Shown here: piece by piece, positions 26,947 to 36,607 of the stretch | How the letters are laid out: every line of letters begins with the position of its first letter | Numbering within the stretch: the stretch's first letter is position 1 | Assembly: GCF_007830545.1 (NCBI RefSeq) | Contig: NZ_VLLF01000002.1 | Span: 496,001 to 560,000, forward strand | Length of the DNA stretch: 64,000 bases | Direction: 5' to 3' | Source of the DNA: Roseibium hamelinense | GTDB lineage: Bacteria > Pseudomonadota > Alphaproteobacteria > Rhizobiales > Stappiaceae | The notes under the pieces: model-generated | What the model was told of the DNA's origin: nothing | Seen by the model: the letters and a program-made list of their open reading frames with translations, nothing else | Databases searched by the model: none | Translations under genes and position numbers: made by a program

Positions 26947-29241
26947 TCAGCTCTCGGCAGCCAGCTTGTCACCGGAAAAATGGTTGAGCGATGCCATATG
27001 CGCTTCCAGATCGAAGTCGGCCAAAAACTCTATGAGAGCCTCTTCATTCAAGGGGCGGGAAATGTAGAACCCTTGGATCCGGTGGCAGGCGTTGTCTTTC
27101 AAGAACGTGATCTGTTCGGCCGTTCCGACCCCTTCTGCAACGATGGTCATGCCAAGGGCGTTGCCAAGCTGGATGATCGACTTGAGGATCGCCCGGGCCT
27201 CGTTCCCTTGATCCATTCCGAGAATGAAGTCCCGGTCGATTTTGAGTGTGTCGAAGGGAAAGCGGCGCAGGTAACTTAGGCTGGAATAGCCGGAGCCGAA
27301 GTCGTCAAGCGCAACCTTGACCCCCAGATCCTTGATTCTTTGCAGCGACCGCAAAATGATGTCGTCACGTCCGGCGAACACGTTTTCAGTGACTTCGATT
27401 TCCAGTCTTTGCGGAGGCAAATCAAAGTCTTCCAAGGTCGCAATCAGTTTCTCGACAAATCGCGGATGCCGGAACTGGGTCGGCGACACATTGACCGACA
27501 CGACGAGATCCGGCCAGCGGTGCGCATCGCGGCAGGCGCGCCGCAGGATCCAGATCCCAAGATCATTGATCAAACCGGTTTCTTCCGCGATTGGAATAAA
27601 CACGGCCGGGGAAATCGCACCAACGCCTGGTTTCGTCCAGCGGGCAAGGGTTTCAATTGCAACAATCTTGTTTTCGACAGGGTCGTATTGAGGCTGGTAA
27701 GCGACCTCCAGTTCGTCCTTATCAATGGCTTGGCGCAAGTCGCGGCTCATCTTGTCTTTGGTCTGAACCACTTCCTGCATACGCGGATCAAAGAAGGACC
27801 AGCGGCCGCGGCCGTTTTCTTTGGCGTCATAAAGAGCAATGTCGGCCTTGCGCAGCAACTCTCCTGGTTCCGTCCCGTCGCGCGGAGCCACAGCTGCACC
27901 AATGGACAAGCTGACATAACTCTCGCTCTGATGAACGCGGACCGGGTGCACCAGCTGGTCTTGAATGCGGGTCAGAATGTGCTCGATCCATTCTTGGCCG
28001 TCGCAATGCGCCAGAAGCATGGCGAATTCATCACCGCTGATTCGGGCCACGTAGGAGTCGGGGGGCATGACGCCCTGAAGCCGGGACGCGACAGCACGGA
28101 TAATTTCATCGCCTGCCGCATGACCCAGTGTGTCGTTGATGTCCTTAAAGTGATCGAGATCAATATAAATGACCGCCGTACTGTCTTTTTCCGTTTGGGG
28201 CTGTTTCAGTGCAGCCTTCAGCAATTGGGAAAAGTGCTCCCGGTTCGGCAGGCCCGACAGGGCGTCGTGTTTTGCCGTATAGACCGCTTGTTCCTGGCTT
28301 CGGGTGATGCGGCGGGCGGTCTGCCTGGTGTAATCGATCACACCGAGGGTCAGGCCGATCAGCGCAAGTGCCAGCAGCAGCAGGACCGGTGTGAGGCGGT
28401 GCAGCATCTGCGAGCCCGGTTTGCTTGGCGTCCATGCCAGATAGCCGATCGGGGTGCCGCGCGGATCATACAGTTTCAGGCCGGTCAGGCTGTCTTGCGC
28501 GATCAGTTCTTCTTCGGTGCGGACGAATTTAAGCCCCTTGAGGCCGGAGATGCTGGCAATCTCTGCCAGGCTTCGGGTTGCAAGTGGCTTGAAGCTGACG
28601 AGTATTACCGGTTGCTTGCGCATGGCCGAAACTGCTGCAACCTCTTGTACGATCGCGCTGGCAGCGAACAGGTAGACGCCGTTCTCCATGGCGATCAGGC
28701 CTGATTCTGAGAACGTCCGGCCATGACCTGTTTCATCGGGCGCAAACAGAAACAGACCGGATGGTGTTTCCTTGAAGGCCGCGTAGTAACGGACGCGAAT
28801 GTTTTCCAGGGAGGGAGCCAGGTCAGAGACTGCTTCACTGGTGATCCAGTCTCTTTCAAGCGCCCGGTCGTAGCTGAACGCAGGCTGCAAATCGCGGCCG
28901 ATCAACAGGGCCCGGCTCATACCATGCTGCTCATCCAGCCGGCGGGTAATGTTTTGCCGAAGCCAGGCATGGTCGACCAGACTGCTGGAGGCTTTGAAAT
29001 AGGCCTGGTCCGATACCACACGGCTAATCTGCTGTTTCGACATCTGGTCGAGTTCAAGCTCGAGCGCACCTTGCAGGAGCTGACGCTCGCCCTCTGCAGC
29101 TGCACGGTCGGACACACTGGAAGACCAAATCATGAGGCCGAAGACACAGGCAACCGCGACCCCGACGACAACAATCATCGGAATGACGATGGCGTTTGCC
29201 AGATTTCCGCCAGAAGACCGCCCGCTCAGTTGCATCCACAC
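26947..29241 (-). CDS. Membrane GGDEF/EAL protein with CHASE4-like sensor (SGDEF, ETL variants)
   Basis: The 764-residue cyclic-di-GMP enzyme has a membrane segment (about 18-40), a periplasmic sensor region of about 240 residues that resembles CHASE4, a second segment (about 283-303), a GGDEF domain and an EAL domain. The GGDEF signature is SGDEF at 402-406, a variant often still active. The EAL triad is ETLAR (530-532), where the key Glu is retained, and DDFGSGYSSLSYL plus LKIDRDFI are intact. Both synthesis and breakdown are therefore possible. It is convergent with meaB. A second protein of the same architecture lies 2 kb away. Confidence 0.9.
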   Translation of the reverse strand: MWMQLSGRSSGGNLANAIVIPMIVVVGVAVACVFGLMIWSSSVSDRAAAEGERQLLQGALELELDQMSKQQISRVVSDQAYFKASSSLVDHAWLRQNITRRLDEQHGMSRALLIGRDLQPAFSYDRALERDWITSEAVSDLAPSLENIRVRYYAAFKETPSGLFLFAPDETGHGRTFSESGLIAMENGVYLFAASAIVQEVAAVSAMRKQPVILVSFKPLATRSLAEIASISGLKGLKFVRTEEELIAQDSLTGLKLYDPRGTPIGYLAWTPSKPGSQMLHRLTPVLLLLALALIGLTLGVIDYTRQTARRITRSQEQAVYTAKHDALSGLPNREHFSQLLKAALKQPQTEKDSTAVIYIDLDHFKDINDTLGHAAGDEIIRAVASRLQGVMPPDSYVARISGDEFAMLLAHCDGQEWIEHILTRIQDQLVHPVRVHQSESYVSLSIGAAVAPRDGTEPGELLRKADIALYDAKENGRGRWSFFDPRMQEVVQTKDKMSRDLRQAIDKDELEVAYQPQYDPVENKIVAIETLARWTKPGVGAISPAVFIPIAEETGLINDLGIWILRRACRDAHRWPDLVVSVNVSPTQFRHPRFVEKLIATLEDFDLPPQRLEIEVTENVFAGRDDIILRSLQRIKDLGVKVALDDFGSGYSSLSYLRRFPFDTLKIDRDFILGMDQGNEARAILKSIIQLGNALGMTIVAEGVGTAEQITFLKDNACHRIQGFYISRPLNEEALIEFLADFDLEAHMASLNHFSGDKLAAES

Positions 29242-29408
29242 ACCTCAAATGATGGGCGAGCATGCCAAAAACCGGTTAATGAAAGGCACAATGTGGGTGG
29301 AAAGACTTCAAAAATTGTAAAAACAAACACCTCAATTTCCGCTAATACTCACTAAAATGACAAATACGGCCCAAATCCGGTTGGCCGGGACCTTGAATCA
29401 AAAACAGA

Positions 29409-30119
29409 CTACAACAGCTGCAAGCCCCTGAAGCTTACGGTGTGGCCGCGGCCGACAACAATGTGATCATGCACTTCCACACCGAGTGGTTTCGCGATAT
29501 CCGCGATTTGCCGGGTCATCTGAATGTCCGCACGGGACGGCGTGGCATCGCCTGACGGGTGGTTGTGAACCAGAATCAGGGCGGTGGCCGATAGTTCCAG
29601 CGCTCTGCGGATGACCTCGCGCGGATAGACCGGTGTGTGATCCACCGTTCCGGTCTGCTGAACTTCGTCGGCAATCAATCCGTTGCGCTTGTCGAGGAAC
29701 AGGATTCGGAACTGTTCGACCTCGGCGTGTTGCATGGCAATGCCCAGGTAGTCGGTCACCTTCGACCAGCTGTCCAAGGGGGTGCGTTCGTTGATCTCTT
29801 CTTTCGCGCTGCGCACCAGAACTGCATCGACGACCTTCAAAAGATCCGTGACCTTGTCGCCGACACCCGGCACTTCCTTGAGCCGTTCGGGCTTTGCACC
29901 CAAAACGCCCGACAGCGACCGAAAGCGGCGGAGCAGGTCCTTGGCGATCGGCTTTGTGTCCTGGCGCGGCAGAGCCGAAAACAGCAGCAGTTCCAAAAGC
30001 TCGTAATCGGGAAGGGCAGACGGTCCGGCGGATTTGAAACGGGCTCTTAAGCGATCTCGATGGCCTTCTTGGTCCGGGCGGGCCGCTTTATCGTTAAATC
30101 CGCTCGCCTGGTCGCTCAT
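29409..30119 (-). CDS. radC: RadC/JAB domain protein
   Basis: RadC-type proteins carry a JAMM metalloprotease-like domain; despite the name, a repair role is not shown. The 236-residue protein has [10 protein letters not shown], a helix-hairpin-helix ([10 protein letters not shown]) and the JAMM metal site HNHPSGD followed by an Asp (HxH...D). I use the ATG at 30119, seven bases after the map stop; a longer in-frame start at 30215 lies inside map and gives an unlikely Arg/Pro-rich leader. It is probably co-transcribed with map, an arrangement typical of Hyphomicrobiales. Confidence 0.87.
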   Translation of the reverse strand: MSDQASGFNDKAARPDQEGHRDRLRARFKSAGPSALPDYELLELLLFSALPRQDTKPIAKDLLRRFRSLSGVLGAKPERLKEVPGVGDKVTDLLKVVDAVLVRSAKEEINERTPLDSWSKVTDYLGIAMQHAEVEQFRILFLDKRNGLIADEVQQTGTVDHTPVYPREVIRRALELSATALILVHNHPSGDATPSRADIQMTRQIADIAKPLGVEVHDHIVVGRGHTVSFRGLQLL

Positions 30120-30126
30120 GAAGGGT

Positions 30127-30954
30127 CTAGCTGCTGGTTGCGGGCTTGTCACGGCCCTGGGGCGAAGTGGTGAAAATCTGACAACCGTCCGGCGTGATGC
30201 CGATAGAATGTTCAAATTGCGCCGATAGAGACCGGTCGCGTGTGACGGCCGTCCAGCCGTCGCTCAGCACCTTGACGTGCGGGCGGCCCAGATTGACCAT
30301 CGGCTCAATGGTGAAGATCATGCCGGGTTTCAGCTCAACACCCTCTCCCGGACGGCCGTAATGCAAAATGTTCGGCGTGTCATGAAACAGCTGGCCGACA
30401 CCGTGGCCGCAAAAGTCACGCACCACGGAACAGCGTTCCGCTTCGACATAGGTCTGGATGGCGGCGCCGATGTCCCCCGTGGTGTTGCCCGGTATTGCAG
30501 CCTCGATGCCGCGCATAAGGGACTCGTACGTCACATCGATCAAACGTTCTGACGCGCGTTTCAGTTTTCCAACCCCGTACATCCGGCTGGAATCCCCGTG
30601 CCATCCGTCCAGGATATACGTCACATCAATGTTGACGATATCGCCCTCGCGCAGAGGTTTGTTGTTTGGAATCCCATGGCACACAACGTGGTTGATCGAA
30701 GTGCAGGACGACTTCGTGTAGCCCCGGTAATTCAGCGTCGCGGGAATGGCATCGTGCTTCATGCCGAATTCATAGACGTAATCGTCGATTTCTTGCGTGG
30801 TCACCCCGGGCTTGACCAGATCGGTGAGATCGTCAAGGCACTGGGCGGTCAATTGTCCGGCTGCCTGCATGCCGGCAAAATCATCCGGGCCGTAGAGCCT
30901 GACTTGGCCGGTGTTCTTGAGCGGGGCCTCTGCTGCATCGATATAGGTGACCAT
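30127..30954 (-). CDS. map: Type I methionine aminopeptidase
   Basis: The enzyme removes initiator methionine from nascent proteins. The 275-residue protein has the five metal ligands in place: the two Asp in [19 protein letters not shown], His in [14 protein letters not shown], Glu in FTIEPMVN and Glu in AQFEHSI. The N-terminal 15 residues are a short extension to the bacterial type Ia form. radC follows on the same strand. Confidence 0.94.
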   Translation of the reverse strand: MVTYIDAAEAPLKNTGQVRLYGPDDFAGMQAAGQLTAQCLDDLTDLVKPGVTTQEIDDYVYEFGMKHDAIPATLNYRGYTKSSCTSINHVVCHGIPNNKPLREGDIVNIDVTYILDGWHGDSSRMYGVGKLKRASERLIDVTYESLMRGIEAAIPGNTTGDIGAAIQTYVEAERCSVVRDFCGHGVGQLFHDTPNILHYGRPGEGVELKPGMIFTIEPMVNLGRPHVKVLSDGWTAVTRDRSLSAQFEHSIGITPDGCQIFTTSPQGRDKPATSS

Positions 30955-31128
30955 GTCGGGTGTCGAAACTCACTAGCCTGAACAATTGTGTGCACCGGCC
31001 AGCTGTGCCGGTCGGCCGCAAGGGCCGCATGCGCCTTCATTAGACATCACATACTGAACTCATGCCAGGATTTCCAGAGCAATCAGAACGCGCATAGCGC
31101 CTGCCATGTGAAAATAGTCAGTTGGCGC

Positions 31129-31156
31129 TTGCGGTTGCCCCAGCCTTTGGCTAGGG
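31129..31156 (+). promoter_or_regulatory. Probable promoter of tRNA-Leu
   Basis: TTGCGG and CTAGGG, 16 bases apart, resemble the alphaproteobacterial -35/-10 pattern (CTTGAC and CTATAT). The predicted start falls a few bases before the tRNA at 31167, which supports the call. Confidence 0.4.
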
Positions 31157-31166
31157 AGTAGCTATC

Positions 31167-31251
31167 GCGGACGTGGCGAAACTGGTAGACGCAAGGGACT
31201 TAAAATCCCTCGACTTCGGTCATACGGGTTCGAGTCCCGTCGTCCGCACCA
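31167..31251 (+). tRNA. tRNA-Leu (anticodon TAA)
   Basis: The 85-base gene folds into a class II tRNA. The acceptor GCGGACG pairs with CGTCCGC, followed by an encoded ACCA. The anticodon arm is AGGGA-CTTAAAA-TCCCT, giving TAA, so it reads UUA and UUG. A variable arm follows, then the T arm with GGTTCGAGTCC. No integrase or disrupted tRNA fragment lies beside it. Confidence 0.96.
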
Positions 31252-31367
31252 AATTTCTATTTACCGACCTATTCTAAGAACCTGAGCAGGGCCTTGGCAT
31301 CTCTGTGAGCGCCTTGTCCTGCGGTTTTTGCCAAGGTTTCATATGGAATTTTGGAGCGAAGGGCTTT

Positions 31368-33554
31368 CTAACCTGTGCTTTGAAGGTGTTTGGTGTTGAA
31401 AGCAGGGGCGAGGGTGACAATGTTGTCCATGAGGCTCCGGATCTCCTCTGCCGGAGCCGGGCGCCCGAAGTAGAATCCTTGAATGCCATCGCATCCAAGC
31501 TCGCGGACAATTGAAACTTCCGGCGCTTCCTCTGCGCCTTCGGCTATGACTTTCAAGCCGAGCGTGTGCGCAAGATTGACCATTCCCTTGAGCAACTTGA
31601 CCTTGTTCACGTCCAGATCAATCCCGGCCACGAAGGCGCGATCGATTTTCAGCTGCCCGAATGGAAGGCGGTTCAAATAGCTTAGCGATGAATATCCCGA
31701 GCCGAAATCATCCAGTGAAAGCAAAACACCAAGCTCGCGGATCCGGCGCAATACGTCCAGAACACGGTTTTCGTCATGTCCGACGAAAACGTTTTCGGTG
31801 ACCTCAAGGACCAGGCAATTCGGCGGCAGATCATGAGCGCTGAGGCTGGCCTGTACGATGTGCTCGAAATTCGGTTGCCAGATCTGGATTGGCGACACGT
31901 TCACAGACACATAGTCGAATGAAAGCCCCTCATCGCGCCACTCCTTGGCTTGGCGGCAGCTCTGGTCGAGCACCCAATTGCCGAGTTCAACAATCAGGCC
32001 GGTTTTTTCTGCAATCGGGATGAAATCAGATGGTGGGATATAGCCGCCATCTTTTTGGGGCCAGCGGGCGAGAGCCTCGAAGCCTTTAAGGCACATGCGC
32101 CGCAGGCACACTTGCGGCTGGTAATGCAAGGTTAGGGCGCCGGTGCGAAGGGCGTCGCGCAGCATGCCCTCAAGCGCAAGTTCGCGCTGTGCGCGGGCAT
32201 TCAAGTGCTCGGAGAAAAAGGAAAACCGCGGGCTAAGCTCGCTCTTGGCGGCGCGCAGTGCGAGGCAGGTTTTGCGATGAGCCGTGTCTGCATCGGGCCC
32301 ATCATCCGGCAGAAGCGTGATGCCCATGGCGGGCTCGACATAAACCTCGGCTTCGGGCAGCACAATGGGTTGCGACAGCAAATCGAGTGCATGATTGACC
32401 CGGCGGGCTGCCTGCGATTCATCGTGACCAAGCGGCAAGAGAATACAAAAATCGTCACCGGACAGCCGGGCGATCTTGGCATGCGGGCCAAACCCCTGTT
32501 TGAGCCGTTTGCTGGTTTGCTCTAGAACCCTATCGCCGAGCTGTTGGCCAAATGCATCGTTGACCTTCGCAAATCCATCGATGTCCATGTGAACCAGAGC
32601 GGTTCGCTCACCAATTTTTGCCCGGTCCACCGCCGCCGTGAGGTCGTGAAGGTATTTTGCCCGGTTGCCGCAGCCGGTGACCGGATCCGTAAAGGCAAGC
32701 GTTTCAAGCTTTTCGCGCAAATCAATGACCTTTGCCAGACCCTGGGCAAGGTGTCCGACATCATCTCCGCGTTTGGTATAGGGCACGTCGCCAGGATCCT
32801 CGCCCGCCGCAACGGCATTTGCATAGCCGGCAAGGCGCCGAATACGGTGCATTTCACGCCGCATCATTACGATGCCGGTGACGCCCGCCAGAGCGAGAAT
32901 AAGTGCAGACACGGTGAGCACTTTGTTCTGCAGGGTTTCTTCCGCAAGTTTGAGGTCATCGGCCCAGCCGACATCGACCGCGAGTGCTCCGGCAAGCCCG
33001 TTTTCGGCTGTAACGATTGGTGTCAGATAAGCAAGCCGCTGGCGGCCCATGACAGGGACTTCGCCGACATGCATCACCCCGTTCGCCAAATCGCTGTAAG
33101 CCGGGTGATCGCCAGTGATTGACATGGGCGGTGGCAGGGACCCGTCCGGTTTCCGAAAGGTGGTCGCAAAACGGTCGAAATGCCGGGTCTGTTCGTTATA
33201 GCGGAACAAGTTGGCTGCGCCCTGGTTTGCTTGGCCAATGTCAGCAAGCAGCCTGTCATAGGCGTCCGTGTAGGACAGGATGTCCGCTTGCGTGCTTTCC
33301 GTGAGGCGTATCCGTACGGGCCGACCATTATCGTCGCGCTCGATCTCGAACTGACCGGAATACGCATGATAAAGCGCAGTCGCTGCGGTGCGTCCCGCCC
33401 GGTCAACGCGAATGGAGGCGTGCTCTTCCGCAGTGTTGTAAAGCTCAAGATACCCGAGCGAAGAAATGAGGACGATCGAAAGGGTTACAACCGTCACGAG
33501 AATGGCGGTCACTCGAAATACCAGAGAGTTCAGGCTTCGGACCTTAAACGTCAT
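31368..33554 (-). CDS. Membrane HAMP-GGDEF-EAL protein (SGDDF variant), probable c-di-GMP phosphodiesterase
   Basis: The 728-residue protein has a membrane segment (about 12-34), a periplasmic region of about 175 residues with a Cache-like layout, a second segment (about 213-231), a HAMP-like linker, GGDEF and EAL. The GGDEF signature is SGDDF at 365-369, where the third position is changed and synthase activity is doubtful. The EAL motif is intact (EALAR, 493-497), as are DDFGSGYSSLSYL and LKIDRAFV, so hydrolysis of c-di-GMP is more likely. It is separated from the tRNA by about 115 bases. It shares architecture and EAL motifs with the protein at 26947-29241. Confidence 0.9.
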   Translation of the reverse strand: MTFKVRSLNSLVFRVTAILVTVVTLSIVLISSLGYLELYNTAEEHASIRVDRAGRTAATALYHAYSGQFEIERDDNGRPVRIRLTESTQADILSYTDAYDRLLADIGQANQGAANLFRYNEQTRHFDRFATTFRKPDGSLPPPMSITGDHPAYSDLANGVMHVGEVPVMGRQRLAYLTPIVTAENGLAGALAVDVGWADDLKLAEETLQNKVLTVSALILALAGVTGIVMMRREMHRIRRLAGYANAVAAGEDPGDVPYTKRGDDVGHLAQGLAKVIDLREKLETLAFTDPVTGCGNRAKYLHDLTAAVDRAKIGERTALVHMDIDGFAKVNDAFGQQLGDRVLEQTSKRLKQGFGPHAKIARLSGDDFCILLPLGHDESQAARRVNHALDLLSQPIVLPEAEVYVEPAMGITLLPDDGPDADTAHRKTCLALRAAKSELSPRFSFFSEHLNARAQRELALEGMLRDALRTGALTLHYQPQVCLRRMCLKGFEALARWPQKDGGYIPPSDFIPIAEKTGLIVELGNWVLDQSCRQAKEWRDEGLSFDYVSVNVSPIQIWQPNFEHIVQASLSAHDLPPNCLVLEVTENVFVGHDENRVLDVLRRIRELGVLLSLDDFGSGYSSLSYLNRLPFGQLKIDRAFVAGIDLDVNKVKLLKGMVNLAHTLGLKVIAEGAEEAPEVSIVRELGCDGIQGFYFGRPAPAEEIRSLMDNIVTLAPAFNTKHLQSTG

Positions 33555-33726
33555 ATGGTCTCGACTTACCCTTGTTCGGGGTGAGAAAAGTGCTGTTTGT
33601 CTCTATTCTACCCGAGGCGCCGGCTAAATAGTCTTAAGATGGCTCTCATTTTGTCGTAGGGTAAACCGAAGATTACCTAAGTTTCAATTATTCAAGTTAT
33701 CATTGGTATTTACGTCGAGTGCAGAC

Positions 33727-34491
33727 TTACTTAGCCGTTGATCTGTGCGCCCAGCCGGTCATTTTCTGCTCTATCAGTGCCATAATCGCATACATTGCAA
33801 TACCGAGAACAGCCAGTGCGACCAGTCCGGCCCAAACAAGTGGTACGTTAAACTGGGACTGTGCAGCGAGCATCATATGGCCAATGCCGGAATTCGCGGC
33901 GACGGTCTCGGAAATCACCGAGCCAACAAAGGCAAGCGTAATCGCAACTTTCAATGATCCAAAAAAATACGGCATTGAGCGGGGAATCCCGACCTTCAGC
34001 ATGATGTCGAGCTTTTTTGCCCCGAGGGCCCTCAGGACATCCTCCATTTCCGGCTCAATGGTCGCGATGCCGGTCGCAACATTGACGACGATCGGGAAAA
34101 ACGCGATCAAAAAAGCAGTCAGAACAGCCGGGACCGTACCGATGCCGAACCAGATCACCAGGATCGGTACAACCGCCACTTTCGGGATCGAGTTGAACCC
34201 GATCATCAACGGATAAAGCCCGGCATAAATGTTCCGGCTCCAGCCGATCGCCAGCCCCAGCGCAAGTCCGCCGACCACGGCCATCAGGAAGCCAAGGCTC
34301 GTCGTCCAAAGGGTTTGAAGCGAGTTCTTCCAGATTGGAGACCAGTATTTGACGATCGCCTGCCAGATGTCGGTTGGCGCAGGGAGGATGAAGACCTCAA
34401 TGTCGAACATCCGGACGGCGCTTTCCCAAATGACGAACAGTCCGATGGTCCAAATCCATGGGGCCAGCTTGATCCAGCGGTCTTCGCTCAT
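33727..34491 (-). CDS. ABC transporter permease, nitrate/taurine/thiamine-precursor (SsuC/ThiX) type
   Basis: The 254-residue inner-membrane permease has about six hydrophobic segments and the coupling loop ALGAKKLDIMLKVGIPRSMPYFFGSLKVA, the EAA motif of the NitT/TauT family. It overlaps the start of the preceding ATPase gene by ATGA, and a binding protein gene lies upstream, so the three form one operon. The imported substrate is not evident; candidates are pyrimidine precursors of thiamine, sulfonates or related small molecules. Confidence 0.9.
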   Translation of the reverse strand: MSEDRWIKLAPWIWTIGLFVIWESAVRMFDIEVFILPAPTDIWQAIVKYWSPIWKNSLQTLWTTSLGFLMAVVGGLALGLAIGWSRNIYAGLYPLMIGFNSIPKVAVVPILVIWFGIGTVPAVLTAFLIAFFPIVVNVATGIATIEPEMEDVLRALGAKKLDIMLKVGIPRSMPYFFGSLKVAITLAFVGSVISETVAANSGIGHMMLAAQSQFNVPLVWAGLVALAVLGIAMYAIMALIEQKMTGWAHRSTAK

Positions 34492-35279
34492 GCGGCAGCC
34501 CTCGCATCGGCGATGTGTTCGCGCAGCTCGTGCACCACATCATTGAAACCTGCCTCATATGTCAGATCGATCGGCCTTGGCCGGGCAAACGTGATGTCCT
34601 TGGTTTCAATGATCCGGCCGGGCCTGGCGCTCATGACGAACACCTTGTCCGCCAGAAAGACAGCCTCGCGCAAATCATGGGTCACCAGGATCGTTGTGAA
34701 TTGCTTTTCCGCATGAAGATCGCGCATTACCTGCCAGAGCTCTTCGCGGGTGAATGCATCGAGCGCGCCGAACGGTTCATCCAGCATCAAGAGGGCTGGG
34801 TCGTGAATGAGCGCGCGGCACAGGTTTGCCCGCTGTTGCATCCCGCCGGAAAGCTGCCACGGATATTTTTCGCCGAAACCTTTCAGGCCAACCAGCTCCA
34901 GAAGGCTTTCCGCCAGCGACACGTAGCGACTTCTCTCGCGGGACAAACGTTTGCGATGTGGTTGCACGATTTCCAGTGGCAGCATGACGTTTTTCAGTGT
35001 CGTGCGCCAAGGCAGCATGGACGGGTTCTGAAAGGCCATGCCGGCTATCGATACGGGGCCGTCAACCTCGTGGCCTGCAACCTCGACTGTACCGGCATTT
35101 GGCCTGATCAACCCGGTTGCAAGTTTCATAAGCGTGGACTTGCCGCATCCGGACGGGCCCACAACAGCGGCAAATTCGCCCTTTGCAACGGATATCGTGA
35201 GGTCTTCAAGCGCAAGTGTGGCGCTGCTGGCCCCGCCGTAGGACAAGCGTACATTCCTTAAGTCGACAAATCCGGTCAC
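34488..35279 (-). CDS. ABC transporter ATP-binding protein, SsuB/TauB/ThiZ type
   Basis: The 263-residue ATPase powers the permease encoded next to it. It has Walker A GPSGCGKST, signature LSGGMQQRANLCRAL, Walker B LLMLDEPFGALD and H-loop VTHDLREAV. I prefer GTG at 35279 (VTGFVDLRNVRLSYGG) because GCGGAAG lies upstream and the length then fits the family; an ATG 69 bases further upstream (35348) is possible. It starts the permease by overlap and follows the binding-protein gene. Confidence 0.88.
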   Translation of the reverse strand: MTGFVDLRNVRLSYGGASSATLALEDLTISVAKGEFAAVVGPSGCGKSTLMKLATGLIRPNAGTVEVAGHEVDGPVSIAGMAFQNPSMLPWRTTLKNVMLPLEIVQPHRKRLSRERSRYVSLAESLLELVGLKGFGEKYPWQLSGGMQQRANLCRALIHDPALLMLDEPFGALDAFTREELWQVMRDLHAEKQFTTILVTHDLREAVFLADKVFVMSARPGRIIETKDITFARPRPIDLTYEAGFNDVVHELREHIADARAAA

Positions 35280-35359
35280 GCAATCTTCCGCCGATGGCTT
35301 GGTGTGTCTGGAAGGTGCCGGACAGGACATGCCCGCTCTGTCCGGCAATTGGGTAGCGG

Positions 35360-36370
35360 TTAGTTGACCTTACGTTCTTCGAGTGGCGGCAAGTAGGACG
35401 GATCGAAAACATCTTCCGGGGCAGGAGGTGTGTCGCTGATCCCCATAGAGGTTTTCAAAAACTCGATGGATTTGCCGAGCCGGGCCATGTCCACGTCGCC
35501 AAAACCGCTTTCCTTGACTGCGTCCGTTGCGATTGATCCGGTAACCGCCATGTTGATCCGGTCGGTTTCGACAGCCTCGTCGAGAACCTCATTGCGCTTC
35601 ATGACATACGTAACGGAAGCTGCGGGATCGGCGATGGTGTCGAGGTAACCGCGAACCAGCGCGCGGATAACACCCTTGACCGCCTCCGGGTTTTCAGCCG
35701 CAAAGTCGGTGTTTGCAATAACGACGTTCCCATAAAGATCAAGGCCGTGTTCACCCATCATGATCAGTGTGATGTCCTCTTCAGGAACACCCTGGGCTTT
35801 CAGATTTATGACCGATGAAAAGGAAAAGCCGAATATGGCATCCAGTTGGCCCTGTGCCAGCATCGGTTCTCGCACGGGGAAGCCAACATTTTCGATCGTG
35901 ATGCCGGAGGTGTCGATCTCTGCGACCTCGACAAAGGCTGGCCATTGGCCGAATGCAGCATCGGGCGGCGGGGCACCCAGTGTCTTGCCTTCAAGGCTTT
36001 TCGGGTCTTCGCTGATGCCTTGGCTCTTGCGGCCGATGACCGCGAATGGCGGGGTTTCATAGGCCATCATGACGGCCTTTACCTTCAGGTCCGGCTGTTC
36101 ATCCATCAGCTTGATCAGGGCGTTGATGTCGCCGAAACCCATGTCATAGGCTCCGGTTGCGACCCGGGGAATGGATTCGCGTGAGCCTGCGCCGCTGTCG
36201 ATGGTGACGTTCACGCCCTCTTCAGCGAAGTAGCCTTTGTCCTGTGCAATGAAGAAAGGCGCAGACGGCGCCTCGAACTTCCAGTCCAGTGTGAATTTAA
36301 CATCAGTGTCGGCGAAAGCCGCCGGCACAGCCATCATCATGGCGATCGCGCTTGCAACCAGTTTTTTCAT
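35360..36370 (-). CDS. ABC transporter substrate-binding protein, NMT1/THI5-like
   Basis: The 336-residue periplasmic binding protein has a signal peptide (KKLVASAIAMMMAVPAAFA) ending near residue 20, then the family opening VKFTLDWKFEAPSAPFFIAQDKGYFAEEGV and a GAGSRESIPRVATGAYD ligand-site segment. NMT1/THI5-like members bind pyrimidine or similar compounds, yet no thiamine riboswitch is visible upstream. The ATG at 36370 has GAGGGG four bases before it. It is the first gene of the three-gene importer and divergent from trkH. Confidence 0.88.
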   Translation of the reverse strand: MKKLVASAIAMMMAVPAAFADTDVKFTLDWKFEAPSAPFFIAQDKGYFAEEGVNVTIDSGAGSRESIPRVATGAYDMGFGDINALIKLMDEQPDLKVKAVMMAYETPPFAVIGRKSQGISEDPKSLEGKTLGAPPPDAAFGQWPAFVEVAEIDTSGITIENVGFPVREPMLAQGQLDAIFGFSFSSVINLKAQGVPEEDITLIMMGEHGLDLYGNVVIANTDFAAENPEAVKGVIRALVRGYLDTIADPAASVTYVMKRNEVLDEAVETDRINMAVTGSIATDAVKESGFGDVDMARLGKSIEFLKTSMGISDTPPAPEDVFDPSYLPPLEERKVN

Positions 36371-36607
36371 GGACCCCTCACCAGTGATAGAATTTGCGTT
36401 GCGGCAGTCTGTCGGGTGTTTGCTCAAATATCAAGCACATTACAGTGCTGTCTATTTTTTATACTTTTTGCAAAAATGGGCTGGCGGTTTTTCGCGACTT
36501 GCCGGTGCATATGTCGCAGCTTTTCGCCCCAAGCATTGGAAAACAGCTTGAAAGGGGTTACGACGAATGCGGACTTGCATCGACCAAAACCGCCGGAAGC
36601 CGACCGT

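Noticed and set aside
31167-31367. tRNA-Leu as an integration site for a genomic island.
   Set aside because: No integrase, direct repeat of the tRNA 3' end or change in gene content follows.
36371-36420. A thiamine (TPP) riboswitch before the NMT1/THI5-like importer.
   Set aside because: The conserved CUGAGA and the long stem segments are not visible in the short leader.
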